NCBI GenBank assembly: GCA_013178125.1
Contig: JABLXJ010000001.1
Span: forward strand, 1 to 64,000
Direction of reading: 5' to 3'
Source: Bacillota bacterium
GTDB taxonomy: Bacteria; Bacillota; SHA-98; Ch115; JABLXJ01
DNA length: 64,000 nt
How positions within the stretch are numbered: position 1 is the stretch's first letter; each line of letters starts with the position of its first letter. This document shows positions 55,164 to 64,000 of the stretch, piece by piece. A program made the position numbers and the translations under genes. Below the pieces are notes generated by a model. The model was not told the DNA's origin, searched no databases, and saw nothing but the letters and a program-made list of their open reading frames with translations.

Positions 55164-56114
55164 ATGGCCAATTTGAGGGAGTTATCTCGCAAGGATGAGC
55201 TGCTCACCGGCGGGCACAGGGCCTGTGCTGGGTGCGGGGCGCCGGTGGCCGTGAGGCAGGTTTTAAAGGCTGTGGACACGCCCGTGGTAGTAGGATGCGC
55301 CACAGGCTGCCTGGAGGTGACCACGACCATCTACCCGTATTCGGCCTGGAATGTCCCGTTTATCCATAGCGCCTTCGAGAATGTTGCTGCGACGGTGAGC
55401 GGCATTGAGGCGGCTTACAGGTCTCTGAAGCGTCAGGGCAGGATCCAGAGGGATATTCAGTTTGTAGCCTTTGGGGGAGACGGCGGCACCTATGATATTG
55501 GTTTTCAGGCGTTATCTGGAGCTATGGAGCGCGGCCACGATATGGTATATATTTGTTATGACAATCAAGCATATATGAACACAGGGATCCAGCGGTCTAG
55601 CGCCACGCCCAGGGGGGCGGCGACCACTACGAGCCCTGCCGGGAGGGTGGCTACGGGAGGCAAGAGTCAGTATCGCAAGGATCTTACAGCTGTGATGGCG
55701 GCCCACGATATTCCATATGTGGCTCAGACCACGATCAGCCACTGGAACGATCTCATAACCAAGGTTAGGAAGGCTTTTGCTGTAGAGGGGCCGGCCTTTG
55801 TGAATATCCTGGCCCCGTGCCGGCTCGGATGGCAGATCGATTCCGCTGATAGCATCGAGATATGCAGGAAGGCGGTGGATACCTGCTTCTGGCCGCTCTA
55901 CGAGGTAGAAAACGGGGTGTGGAAGATAACCGTGAAGCCAAAGGAGAAAAAGCCCATTACGGAGTGGCTGAGGCCCCAGGGTAGGTTCCGCCACCTATTC
56001 AAGCCCGGAAATGAGAAGATCATAGAGGAGATCCAGGCCGACGTGGACCGCAGGTGGGAGATGCTTCAAAAGAGGTGTGAGGTGGGCGGGGCGGGTATGA
56101 TGCCTCGTGAATAG
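55164..56114 (+). CDS. porB: 2-oxoacid:ferredoxin oxidoreductase, beta (TPP) subunit
   Basis: 316 residues. 'HRACAGCGAPVAVRQVLKAV' and 'VGCATGCLEV' hold Cys residues that bind the Fe-S cluster; 'AFGGDGGTYDIGFQALSGAMERGHDM' and 'CYDNQAYMNTGIQRSSATP' form the TPP/Mg site (GDG...N). Last gene of the operon. AAGGAGA precedes ATG 55164. Confidence 0.92.
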   Translation: MANLRELSRKDELLTGGHRACAGCGAPVAVRQVLKAVDTPVVVGCATGCLEVTTTIYPYSAWNVPFIHSAFENVAATVSGIEAAYRSLKRQGRIQRDIQFVAFGGDGGTYDIGFQALSGAMERGHDMVYICYDNQAYMNTGIQRSSATPRGAATTTSPAGRVATGGKSQYRKDLTAVMAAHDIPYVAQTTISHWNDLITKVRKAFAVEGPAFVNILAPCRLGWQIDSADSIEICRKAVDTCFWPLYEVENGVWKITVKPKEKKPITEWLRPQGRFRHLFKPGNEKIIEEIQADVDRRWEMLQKRCEVGGAGMMPRE

Positions 56115-56188
56115 GGCGTCTCGCGTCTCCCCGCTTTAGGAGATGGTATGGTCTTTATGAAATGGCCTCTGCAGGATGCGCCCTGCAA

Positions 56189-56222
56189 GTACAGGATGCG
56201 TCCTACGAGATGCACCCTGTAC
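56189..56222 (+). other. Hairpin after porB
   Basis: GTACAGGATGC / GCACCCTGTAC, an 11-bp stem with one mismatch and a 12-nt loop. No T-run follows, so it may be a transcript-stabilising or attenuator-like element; the unit GGATGCG-CCT is repeated nearby. Confidence 0.5.
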
Positions 56223-56244
56223 CTGCAAACCTGCAAAATGCCTC

Positions 56245-56273
56245 TTGGAATCCATCGTTTGTGATGGTATAAT
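56245..56273 (+). promoter_or_regulatory. Promoter of tRNA-Ser(UGA)
   Basis: TTGGAA (56245-56250), 17-bp spacer, TATAAT (56268-56273), ending 7 nt before the mature tRNA 5' end. Confidence 0.75.
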
Positions 56274-56280
56274 AGTGGGC

Positions 56281-56371
56281 GGAGAGATGGCAGAGCGGTC
56301 GAATGCGGCGGTCTTGAAAACCGTTGGGGGTGCTGAGCCCCCCGTGGGTTCGAATCCCACTCTCTCCGCCA
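56281..56371 (+). tRNA. tRNA-Ser (anticodon TGA)
   Basis: 91 nt with encoded CCA. Acceptor GGAGAGA/TCTCTCC, anticodon loop CTTGAAA (UGA), long variable arm, T-loop TTCGAAT. Reads UCA. Confidence 0.95.
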
Positions 56372-56520
56372 TTTTTATGCCCCTAGTTTTTTAGGCATTC
56401 AGGGGTCACTACCCAGAGAATAAATATTACCCCAGCTAAAGCCGTTTTCATCCTCTGGTGGTGCCGCCTATGCGGCATGGGGGTCTGGCATCCCAGACTT
56501 CCAGACTGCATTTAAAGTGC

Positions 56521-56549
56521 TTGCAATGCTCGGGACCCTTTGCTATAAT
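56521..56549 (+). promoter_or_regulatory. Promoter of serS
   Basis: TTGCAA (56521-56526), 17-bp spacer, TATAAT (56544-56549). The TATAAT overlaps the start of a 15-bp tandem repeat (AATCAAATCGTTGTG twice). Confidence 0.6.
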
Positions 56550-56740
56550 CAAATCGTTGTGAATCAAATCGTTGTGTGGTTAATCCGTGAAGTAGGTTGA
56601 CCTGCGACAATAGAATGACCAGTATACGCGCAAAGCACGCAAATGCCTCTGCCGCAAACGCAACGCATAGCGAGTGCAGCGCGTGGCAACGTAGCGCATA
56701 GCAGGTGTGGCGCATAACCAACGTAGCGCATAAACGCGAT

Positions 56741-57126
56741 GAAGGGGAAAAGTAGGTTCGCATAAGTTTAAGGCAAGTTTACATAGATGAGGTCCCTCGG
56801 GCAGAGAGCCGGGGTTGGTGGGAACCGGCGGAGGGACGCAGCCGAATCCACCCTGGAGCGGCACGGTGAAAGGCTGGATCAGTCAGAAGGTTGGATCAGA
56901 TGCTGGATCAGATATGACAGGTCCGGTTCGAGTAAGCCGTGACGGGCGGCAGGCTCGTTAATGAGGATGAATTGAGTGGGCCCGGAATTGATTATGCGAT
57001 CATGATCGATATACCCGGGTCAAACTGGGGTGGCAACGCGGGAGACTTTATCGCCTCTCGTCCCTGGTGCTCCGCAATATTGCATATCATTGCATGCGGC
57101 GTACCGGGGCGAGGGGTTTATTTTTT
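56741..57126 (+). promoter_or_regulatory. T-box riboswitch controlling serS
   Basis: Stem I elements are present: AGAGAG-CCGGGG and GGTTGGTG near 56803-56820, and the specifier region GAA-TCC-ACC at 56844-56852, giving UCC (Ser). The T-box TGGGGTGGCAACGCGGG is at 57026-57042. The intrinsic terminator (CTCGTCCCTGGTGC...GTACCGGGGCGAG) is followed by TTTATTTTTT at 57117-57126. Uncharged tRNA-Ser would favour the antiterminator. This fixes the function of the next gene. Confidence 0.88.
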
Positions 57127-57275
57127 AGGCGGGATTCCCCTAAGTTGGGTCTCATGACTCATGATCTTAATTTATATCGTGGCGTCATGCCTTGACATCA
57201 TATCGTGACGTTACGCCGTGGCACATATCATGATGCTGCGGCGTAGCAAGATCATGTGAGGGAGCTGATCTATAG

Positions 57276-58550
<1,275 letters not shown>

Positions 58551-58614
58551 CCGGGATAGCCGGCATAGAGCACTGACCGCGCAGGGCTGAAGCCGGGCTG
58601 AAGTATGATACAGT

Positions 58615-60846
58615 ATGAATGCTTCGAGACTGAAAACAGGGCTCATATCCTCCCTGTTCATAATCCTCCTCTTCCTTGGGGGTTTGTTTGAGCCGCTGGA
58701 GCTCATGTCGTATGACGCGAGGGTTCGCCTCTCGCGAGCCCTTTCCTTCCCCTATATTTTTCCGTTCACCAGAATGGCCCCAGATAGAGAAGGAGATTCC
58801 CTCCAGGCAAAGGAAAAGGATTCCCCCGTAGTGCTGATAACGATCGATAACGCATCCCTTGAGAGGCTGGGCCAGTGGCCATGGCCTCGTTCGACCCACG
58901 CGAAGCTCGTCAATGTTCTTTCTCGGGCGGGCGCAAGGGTTATAGGTTTTGACATAATCTTTTCCGAGCCGGATTCGAAGAATGTAAAGGGGGATGAGAT
59001 GCTTGCCAGCGCGAGCGGCGCCGCAGGCAATGTTGTATATGCAGGGTCCTTCTCGACCAAGTTTATCATCCCCGGGTCGAGGCTCTTCCAGGGTGAGGGT
59101 GGGATCTTCCCTGTAAGCCCGCTCCACGAGGCTGCTGCCGCGGTAGGACATATAGTTGCGCTCCCGGATGGGGATGGGGTGCTCCGGAGGTTGCCGGTCG
59201 CGGTGAGGGGACAGCAGGGTCTTTATTTTTGCTTCCCTCTGGAGCTGGCCAGGATTTACCTGGGTATTAGCGGCGATTCGATGAGGCTTATCCCGGGGCG
59301 CTACCTTGAGATGCGGGACCTTGAGCCGGATGGCGGCTCGCGATTGGACCAGCCTCCCGGCTTTGATGAATTGGAATCGAACTGGGACCATCGCCCCCGG
59401 GCCCGGGTCCGGATCCGGGGCCGTCGCATCCGGGTGCCGCTGGACCCGACCAGCAACATGCTCATAAACTATGGCTACAAGAATTATGGCTACAAGGCGG
59501 GGGGCTACCGGACCTTCCCTTATTACCAGGTGCTCGCGGGCCAGGTGCCGGCAAGGGAGTTTGATGGGAAGGCCGTCATCATAGGTGTAGAGGCGCAGGG
59601 CCTGCGGGATTTCTATCCAACACCCCTCTCGACCCGTGGTGAGGTGACTCCGGGGCTCCGCATAAACGCCCTGGCTCTCGAGACTATCCTGTCCGGGGAT
59701 TTTATTAGAAGGGTGAATCCATTCGTTACGGTGATGATAATCGTGGTGGGGGGCCTGGCAGCCGCCGGCTCCACCTTGCTCGCCAGGCTCTTCATTTTAA
59801 TTGCGCTTGCAGTCATCTCTGGATTCCTCGCCTTTGCGCGGTACGGCCTCTGGTTCGATATGGCGGCGCCCATTGCGGCCATGCTGGCCTCCTATGTTGT
59901 AAACCTGATCCAGGCGCTGGCCGCGGAGGAGAGGAAGCGCAATGAGGTGAGGAGGACTTTTGAAAGATACGTAACCCCGGAAGCTGTCCGGGAGATCCTG
60001 GCCACCCCGGGAGGATATGCGCTTGGCGGGTCGCGCAGGGCGGTAACCATTCTTTTCGCCGATATAAGAGGCTTTACGGCGTTTGCCGAAGATAGAGACC
60101 CCGAAGAGATCGTAGGCATCCTAAATCGATACCTCAGCGCGATGGGGGAGGCCGTGCTGCGTGAGGGCGGGGCCCTGGATAAGTTCACAGGCGATGGGGT
60201 GATGGCAGTCTTCGGCGCGCCGGTAGTGATGAAAGACCATGCCTTCCGGGCAGTGAAGGCCGCGCTCGCGATCCTGGATAACGTGGAAAGGCTCGGGTAT
60301 GGTCTCCAGGTCGGGATCGGCATGGCTACCGGCGAGGCCGTGGTGGGGAACATAGGGACCGGAAGGCGCATGGACTACACGGCTATCGGGAGCGTGGTGA
60401 ACCTGGCAAGCCGGCTTGAAGAGCTGGCAGGGCCCCGACAAATCCTTGTGGACGGAGCGACATATTCTATGATAAAGGGCCATGAGAGCCACGCGGGAAG
60501 AGGAGATCCCGGCTACATGTTCATAACATGGGAGAGTCTCGGGCATATAGCGTTGAGGGGCCGGACCAAGCCCCTGGAGGTATGGAGAATCACAGGTAGA
60601 GATGGCTCGAGACCAGCTTTAGGAAGATCCCTATATGTGGAAGAAAAGAAAGAAGAGGGAAAAAGGGAAAAAGAAGGAGAAGAAAAAGAGGAAGAGAAAA
60701 AAGAAGAAGGGGAAAAAGGATATAAAGGTGAGGGAAAATGCAATATCGTGTTTCATTGTCAGCGCTTTGTTTGGTACTCGTCTCCAGCACCCTTATTCTC
60801 TTATCGTTACATAATGCCAGCCCGGCCTCAGGGCACCCTAGCTTGA
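58615..60846 (+). CDS. CHASE2-domain adenylate cyclase
   Basis: 743 residues. N-terminal membrane helix, an extracytoplasmic CHASE2 sensor (about 30-330), three membrane helices (345-430) and a class III cyclase domain (about 455-650): 'VTILFADIRGFTAFAED' (metal Asp), 'LDKFTGDGVMAVFGAP' (Lys and Asp), 'MDYTAIGSVVNLASRLE' (Asp), i.e. the ATP-type residues. It should make cAMP. The C-terminal 70 residues are a Lys/Glu-rich tract from purine-only DNA followed by a part that overlaps the FecR gene by 109 nt; the native end may be near residue 675. Neighbouring fecR and crp genes suggest one pathway. Confidence 0.9.
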   Translation: MNASRLKTGLISSLFIILLFLGGLFEPLELMSYDARVRLSRALSFPYIFPFTRMAPDREGDSLQAKEKDSPVVLITIDNASLERLGQWPWPRSTHAKLVNVLSRAGARVIGFDIIFSEPDSKNVKGDEMLASASGAAGNVVYAGSFSTKFIIPGSRLFQGEGGIFPVSPLHEAAAAVGHIVALPDGDGVLRRLPVAVRGQQGLYFCFPLELARIYLGISGDSMRLIPGRYLEMRDLEPDGGSRLDQPPGFDELESNWDHRPRARVRIRGRRIRVPLDPTSNMLINYGYKNYGYKAGGYRTFPYYQVLAGQVPAREFDGKAVIIGVEAQGLRDFYPTPLSTRGEVTPGLRINALALETILSGDFIRRVNPFVTVMIIVVGGLAAAGSTLLARLFILIALAVISGFLAFARYGLWFDMAAPIAAMLASYVVNLIQALAAEERKRNEVRRTFERYVTPEAVREILATPGGYALGGSRRAVTILFADIRGFTAFAEDRDPEEIVGILNRYLSAMGEAVLREGGALDKFTGDGVMAVFGAPVVMKDHAFRAVKAALAILDNVERLGYGLQVGIGMATGEAVVGNIGTGRRMDYTAIGSVVNLASRLEELAGPRQILVDGATYSMIKGHESHAGRGDPGYMFITWESLGHIALRGRTKPLEVWRITGRDGSRPALGRSLYVEEKKEEGKREKEGEEKEEEKKEEGEKGYKGEGKCNIVFHCQRFVWYSSPAPLFSYRYIMPARPQGTLA

Positions 60847-61733
60847 CCGAAGCCTCACGCCAGCCCATAGTTTCTTCGCCAGTTACATCCGCCATTATAA
60901 CGGAGGCAAAAGGAATAGTGGAAGTATCCTTTTCGCAGGAGAAGCTCTGGCACATGGTCGGAAGTGGATTTTCGCTGAGACAGGGTGACAGGGTGCGCAC
61001 AGGGAAAAATTCGTGGGCTGTGATCAAACTGTTGTGCGGGTCGGCACCGAGAGGCTGGATCAGGCTTGAGCCCGAGACGGAGTTTCTCTTTGCAGCAACC
61101 TCCTTCACGGCATCGCAAGTTGCCTTCGAATCGCACGAATCCTACAAATCGCAGGTCACTCTCAGGATGAGACTGCTTCTTGGGAGGATATATATAAAAA
61201 TTCTTCGACCATTCGCGCCTACCCTCAGCCCAGCCATTGAATTCGAAGTAGTTACTGATGCGGCCACAGTTGGAGTGAGGGGGACGCTGTTTTCAGTTTG
61301 CGTATCGCCTTCAGGGATAACGGGTGTCTCCGTGCGGGAAGGGTTAGTCGAGGTAGCCGCTCAAGGTAAATCTATTTTTCTCAAGCCTGGGCAGGCAACT
61401 ATAGTCCGTCCAGGAATGCCACCCGAGTTGCCCGGCCTCATGTCTCCTGAGGAGAGAAAACAGTGGCAGGGCCCTGAGAAATGGTTGGAGGAGATCGAAG
61501 ATGAGTGTGCCACAATCGAAGGCGAGATTGAATGGCCTGTTCTGTTTCCGGGCGGTAAGCCCAACGAAAATGGGAATCCTCAGGATGGGAACGCGGGCCT
61601 TGAAGCTGGTAAAGGAGTGGAACAGAGTCAGAGTAAAGAAGGGATTAAAGAACAAGCAAATAAGGTAAATGGCCAAATAAATAAGGTTGGGGATAAGGAT
61701 TTGATGTCAAAGATGGGAGCAGAAACTCCATGA
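60738..61733 (+). CDS. FecR-domain secreted protein
   Basis: 331 residues. Signal peptide (residues 5-25), then a FecR domain: 'IITEAKGIVEVSFSQEKLW', 'LRQGDRVRTGKNSWAVIKLL', 'IEFEVVTDAATVGVRGTLFSVCVSP' and 'VREGLVEVAAQGKSIFLKPGQ'. The C-terminal 70 residues are Gly/Asn/Gln/Lys-rich. GGTGAGGG precedes ATG 60738, so the long overlap with the cyclase is real. It probably acts outside the membrane and could convey or modulate the CHASE2 signal; this is inference from gene order. Confidence 0.85.
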   Translation: MQYRVSLSALCLVLVSSTLILLSLHNASPASGHPSLTEASRQPIVSSPVTSAIITEAKGIVEVSFSQEKLWHMVGSGFSLRQGDRVRTGKNSWAVIKLLCGSAPRGWIRLEPETEFLFAATSFTASQVAFESHESYKSQVTLRMRLLLGRIYIKILRPFAPTLSPAIEFEVVTDAATVGVRGTLFSVCVSPSGITGVSVREGLVEVAAQGKSIFLKPGQATIVRPGMPPELPGLMSPEERKQWQGPEKWLEEIEDECATIEGEIEWPVLFPGGKPNENGNPQDGNAGLEAGKGVEQSQSKEGIKEQANKVNGQINKVGDKDLMSKMGAETP

Positions 61734-62458
61734 AGAAGCCGGCGAATCCACAAAAGGTGGATAAGATGGATACGATGGACAATGCCAAATTCCTGAGCCA
61801 GATTTCCCTTTTTTTAAACCTACCTTACGAGGAAGTGGCCCGGGCCGCCGCGATAATCCAGGAACGAGTTTATAGGAAGGGGAGCCCCATATTTTTTGAA
61901 GGGGATCCGGGCGAGGCGATGTTCATAATAAAGGAAGGTGCTGTCAAGGTATATAGACTCTCCATTGATGGGAAGGAGAAAACTTTGGCGATAATCTCCA
62001 GAGGGGGTTGCTTCGGCGAAATGTCCCTTCTCGACGGGCTTCCCCGTTCTGCCGCTGCGCAGGCGCTCGAAGATTCAAAGCTTCTCATTCTACCTAGGGA
62101 GGATTTCCTTAAGCTCCTTACGTCAAACCCGCAGATCGCCCTGAAGATCATCCGAGTCCTGACAGCGCGTCTTCGCGAGGCGGACCAGCAAATTGAATAT
62201 CTCGCTTTCGGGGATGCAAGGGGCAGGGTGGCGTCCATCCTTCTCGACCTCTTTCAGAAACATGCGAAGCTCGGGCCCGATGGGTACACGATTGATATCA
62301 GGCTTACGCATCAGGAACTTGCCAATCTCTCCGGAGTTACTAGGGAAACAGCAAGCCGTATCTTATCGGAATTTGAAGAAGATGGTTTAATCCGGATCCA
62401 AGGAAGGAACATCCTCATCTCAAGCGAGAAGGGTCTTCGTTGCTTGATCTCTTTCTGA
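61730..62458 (+). CDS. Crp/Fnr-family regulator, cAMP-type
   Basis: 242 residues. Cyclic-nucleotide domain with the phosphate-binding cassette 'FGEMSLLDGLPRSAAAQA'; Glu97, Arg106 and Ser107 correspond to E. coli CRP Glu72, Arg82 and Ser83. The helix-turn-helix 'ELANLSGVTRETASRILSEF' has Arg205, Glu206 and Arg210, matching CRP Arg180, Glu181 and Arg185, which read TGTGA. It overlaps fecR by 4 nt. The cyclase makes the ligand. ATG 61730 is taken; ATG 61766 or 61775 are possible. Confidence 0.93.
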   Translation: MKKPANPQKVDKMDTMDNAKFLSQISLFLNLPYEEVARAAAIIQERVYRKGSPIFFEGDPGEAMFIIKEGAVKVYRLSIDGKEKTLAIISRGGCFGEMSLLDGLPRSAAAQALEDSKLLILPREDFLKLLTSNPQIALKIIRVLTARLREADQQIEYLAFGDARGRVASILLDLFQKHAKLGPDGYTIDIRLTHQELANLSGVTRETASRILSEFEEDGLIRIQGRNILISSEKGLRCLISF

Positions 62459-62528
62459 TTCTTTAACCTCCTATGCCCCCAGGCCTTTTATGATCCTGCG
62501 CCCCTTTACCCTCCGCCCCTTCCGATCC

Positions 62529-62567
62529 TGTGATGAAAAACACAAATCTTCTGTGACCGGGCCCACA
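62529..62567. promoter_or_regulatory. Two candidate CRP-binding sites
   Basis: Site A TGTGA-N6-ACACA at 62529-62544 and site B TGTGA-N6-CCACA at 62552-62567, against consensus TGTGA-N6-TCACA. They start 23 bp apart. Site B is centred at 62559.5 and site A at 62536.5, i.e. -41.5 and -64.5 relative to the predicted start at 62601. Confidence 0.6.
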
Positions 62568-62588
62568 AACTCAGCTCCCTTTGAGACC

Positions 62589-62594
62589 TATAAT
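62589..62594 (+). promoter_or_regulatory. -10 element of the CRP-type promoter
   Basis: TATAAT at 62589-62594. The -35 position (62566-62571, CAAACT) is poor, as in class II CRP-dependent promoters. Confidence 0.6.
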
Positions 62595-62682
62595 GAAATA
62601 AAGAGTTAAGGCAACCAAGGTAAAGGTCCCAAAGTCGAAAAAGGCGGGGCGCCGAAAATTATATTGAGGAGGTCGGAGGTCA

Positions 62683-63525
62683 ATGAAGGTAGAATGGACT
62701 GAAGGGAGCATCAACTGGTTCAAAACCTTGGTGGTGTTAACAGCATTGACTTTGCTGGGTCTAACGGTGCTGTGCGGACAAGCAGCATATGCAGGTGGCT
62801 TCGGGGTTAAAATTGGAGGTGGAGGTAGCGGAGGAGCCAAGATCAGCGGAGAGTCCAGTGGAGGGATAGTGACGGGAAGCGGGGGGTCTGGAGCAACCAC
62901 CGCTGGGGAGGCTTCGGCAAAGGCGGAAGTGGATGTGAAGGTTGAAGTTGATGAGGATAACCCAGGGACGGAGGTTGAGGAAAATAAGGAGAACGAAGCA
63001 GCGACAAATGAAGCAGCGATAAATAAAGAGGCCATCAATAGTGAGGGTAATGAGGGCGTTTCAATAAATAACGAGTCAGGGGTAGGGACGGGCGCAGGAG
63101 CTTCAATGGAAATCAATGTTCAATCCTTGGCGACAGATACAGATATTAATAAGCAAGTGGAAGCGTTCTGTACGAGGATTCGCGCTATGAAAGAAATATC
63201 TGCGCAGGTGCGGACCAGGCTGGAAGCGCAGCTTCGAGAGGAATTGAGGGCGATATATGGAGCCCATGAATCTCTCACTCCTGTAAATGCCCGGGCCAGA
63301 ACGCAGGCTAACATTGAGGCGTGTATAAGGGCAGCGATGCGGGCGGACTATTCCGCGGAGGATGCTGCAAAGATAGCAGCGGGGGTGCAGGGCGCCGTCC
63401 TCTCGGGGGTAGATGTTGCGACTGCAGAGCAGGTCGCTCTTGAAGGTATAGCCGGGGGCCGCACTGCGGCAGAGATTCGGGCCGAGCTCGAAACCAGGGC
63501 CCGGCTTGCGGCCGGGAATAAATAG
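62683..63525 (+). CDS. Secreted protein of unknown function
   Basis: 280 residues. Signal peptide ('WFKTLVVLTALTLLGLTVLCGQAAYA', split as residues 12-37) followed by a Gly/Ser-rich part with repeated GGS units, an acidic Asn/Glu-rich middle (85-130) and a helical C-terminal half ('DINKQVEAFCTRIRAMKEIS', 'AIYGAHESLTPVNARARTQA', 'AGGRTAAEIRAELETRARL'). GGAGG lies about 10 nt before ATG 62683. No family recognised. The predicted CRP-dependent promoter suggests it is a target of the upstream signalling unit. Confidence 0.7.
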   Translation: MKVEWTEGSINWFKTLVVLTALTLLGLTVLCGQAAYAGGFGVKIGGGGSGGAKISGESSGGIVTGSGGSGATTAGEASAKAEVDVKVEVDEDNPGTEVEENKENEAATNEAAINKEAINSEGNEGVSINNESGVGTGAGASMEINVQSLATDTDINKQVEAFCTRIRAMKEISAQVRTRLEAQLREELRAIYGAHESLTPVNARARTQANIEACIRAAMRADYSAEDAAKIAAGVQGAVLSGVDVATAEQVALEGIAGGRTAAEIRAELETRARLAAGNK

Positions 63526-63743
63526 GTATTGACAGGCAGGCAGGAGAGGCAGGCAGGTGGCAGACCCCCTGGCCTGCCGTCCCTTCTCCCTCGCCTGCTA
63601 GACGCGACCTGAATGCAGAAGAGCGGGTGGGAATAAAATAATAATTATTATCCCGGGAATCTGATGTGACGATATATACGGTCCTCCAGACCGTCCCCTG
63701 AATAGCTTTGCAAATAGCCTTGCGTAGCTTGCAAATAGATAGA
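63526..63743. other. Intergenic region after the secreted-protein gene
   Basis: Repeated AGGCAGGCAGG units at 63534-63560 and complementary CCTGCC at 63582 can form a long hairpin, without a T-run. No gene. Confidence 0.5.
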
Positions 63744-63772
63744 TTGACACGGCGTCAAGAGAATGCTATAAT
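63744..63772 (+). promoter_or_regulatory. Consensus promoter of tRNA-Ser(GCU)
   Basis: TTGACA (63744-63749), 17-bp spacer, TATAAT (63767-63772): both hexamers are perfect. Confidence 0.9.
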
Positions 63773-63805
63773 TCAGGCATAGCAATGGTTAATCAGTTCC
63801 GCAGC

Positions 63806-63898
63806 GGAGAGGTACCCAAGCTGGCTGAAGGGGACGGTTTGCTAAACCGTTAGACGGTTAACACCCGTGCGGGGGTTCGAATCCCCCCCTCTCCGCCA
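63806..63898 (+). tRNA. tRNA-Ser (anticodon GCT)
   Basis: 93 nt with encoded CCA. Acceptor GGAGAGG/CCTCTCC, anticodon stem ACGGT-TTGCTAA-ACCGT, long variable arm, T-loop TTCGAAT. Reads AGC/AGU. Confidence 0.95.
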
Positions 63899-63941
63899 GG
63901 ATATCTTCAGAGATATTGGAAGATGTCATTTGTAATTCAAT

Positions 63942-63972
63942 TCCTGAGCGTTCACTCAGGGATTTATTTTTA
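63942..63972 (+). terminator. Rho-independent terminator after tRNA-Ser
   Basis: CCTGAG (63943-63948), 6-nt loop, CTCAGG (63955-63960), followed by a T-rich stretch (ATTTATTTTTAT). Confidence 0.75.
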
Positions 63973-64000
63973 TCCAGGGATTTTTACCAGGCCCTTGCCC

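Noticed and set aside
56189-56222. Intrinsic terminator after porB
   Set aside because: The hairpin is strong but no T-run follows.

Overview
The window looks like a chromosomal stretch of a GC-rich (roughly mid-50s %) Bacillota (Firmicutes) bacterium. The evidence is the gene order coaX, dusB, regulator, quinate-dehydrogenase-like gene, greA, lysS, the serS gene behind a T-box leader, and TTGACA/TATAAT promoters with strong AGGAGG ribosome-binding sites. Several genes suggest a two-membrane (diderm) envelope: a secreted beta-barrel-like protein ending in Phe, a LolA-like carrier with LolCDE/MacB-like ABC genes, and a Wza-like exporter. This is inference; no 16S rRNA or lipid A gene is present.

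Positions 1-24,000 are an accessory, mosaic region. It holds four apparently intact toxin-antitoxin type modules: MntA/HepT at 1.35 kb, AbiEi/AbiEii at 17.5 kb, XRE + nucleotidyltransferase at 20.2 kb and VapBC at 21.2 kb. Among them lie broken pieces of transposases (ISKra4/ISLre2-like, IS21 istB, IS1634-like, a TniB/ExeA-like ATPase), a truncated duplicate of a DUF4143 ATPase, two copies of a DUF6429-like fragment, and remnants of an AlbA_2 protein, a YwgA-like protein, a sugar O-acyltransferase and a DegT aminotransferase. A five-gene envelope operon (6.9-12.2 kb, minus strand) sits intact inside this region.

Positions 24,000-36,000 carry surface-polysaccharide genes: a CapD/FlaA1-type epimerase/dehydratase, a 1389-residue polysaccharide export protein with 13 SLBB repeats, a Wzz-like chain-length protein, a tyrosine kinase with a polytyrosine tail, its PHP-type phosphatase and a Gfo/Idh/MocA oxidoreductase. 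An MFS transporter and a ComEC-like metallo-beta-lactamase follow on the minus strand.

Positions 40,000-58,600 are mostly housekeeping: UPF0016 transporter, coaX, dusB, greA, lysS, tRNA-Ala, an SDH-type protease, glyA, a four-subunit 2-oxoacid:ferredoxin oxidoreductase (porGDAB type), tRNA-Ser(UGA) and T-box/serS. Between glyA and por are seven 17-bp palindromes spaced 32 or 41-42 bp apart, about three or four helical turns.

Positions 58,600-63,900 form a probable cAMP signalling unit: a CHASE2-adenylate cyclase, a FecR-domain protein, a Crp-type regulator with the E. coli CRP recognition residues, then a secreted-protein gene whose upstream region has two near-consensus CRP sites, one centred at -41.5 from a predicted start. 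tRNA-Ser(GCU) closes the window.

A recurring oddity is short low-complexity inserts, often visible as DNA microrepeats, in linkers and tails of otherwise conserved enzymes.
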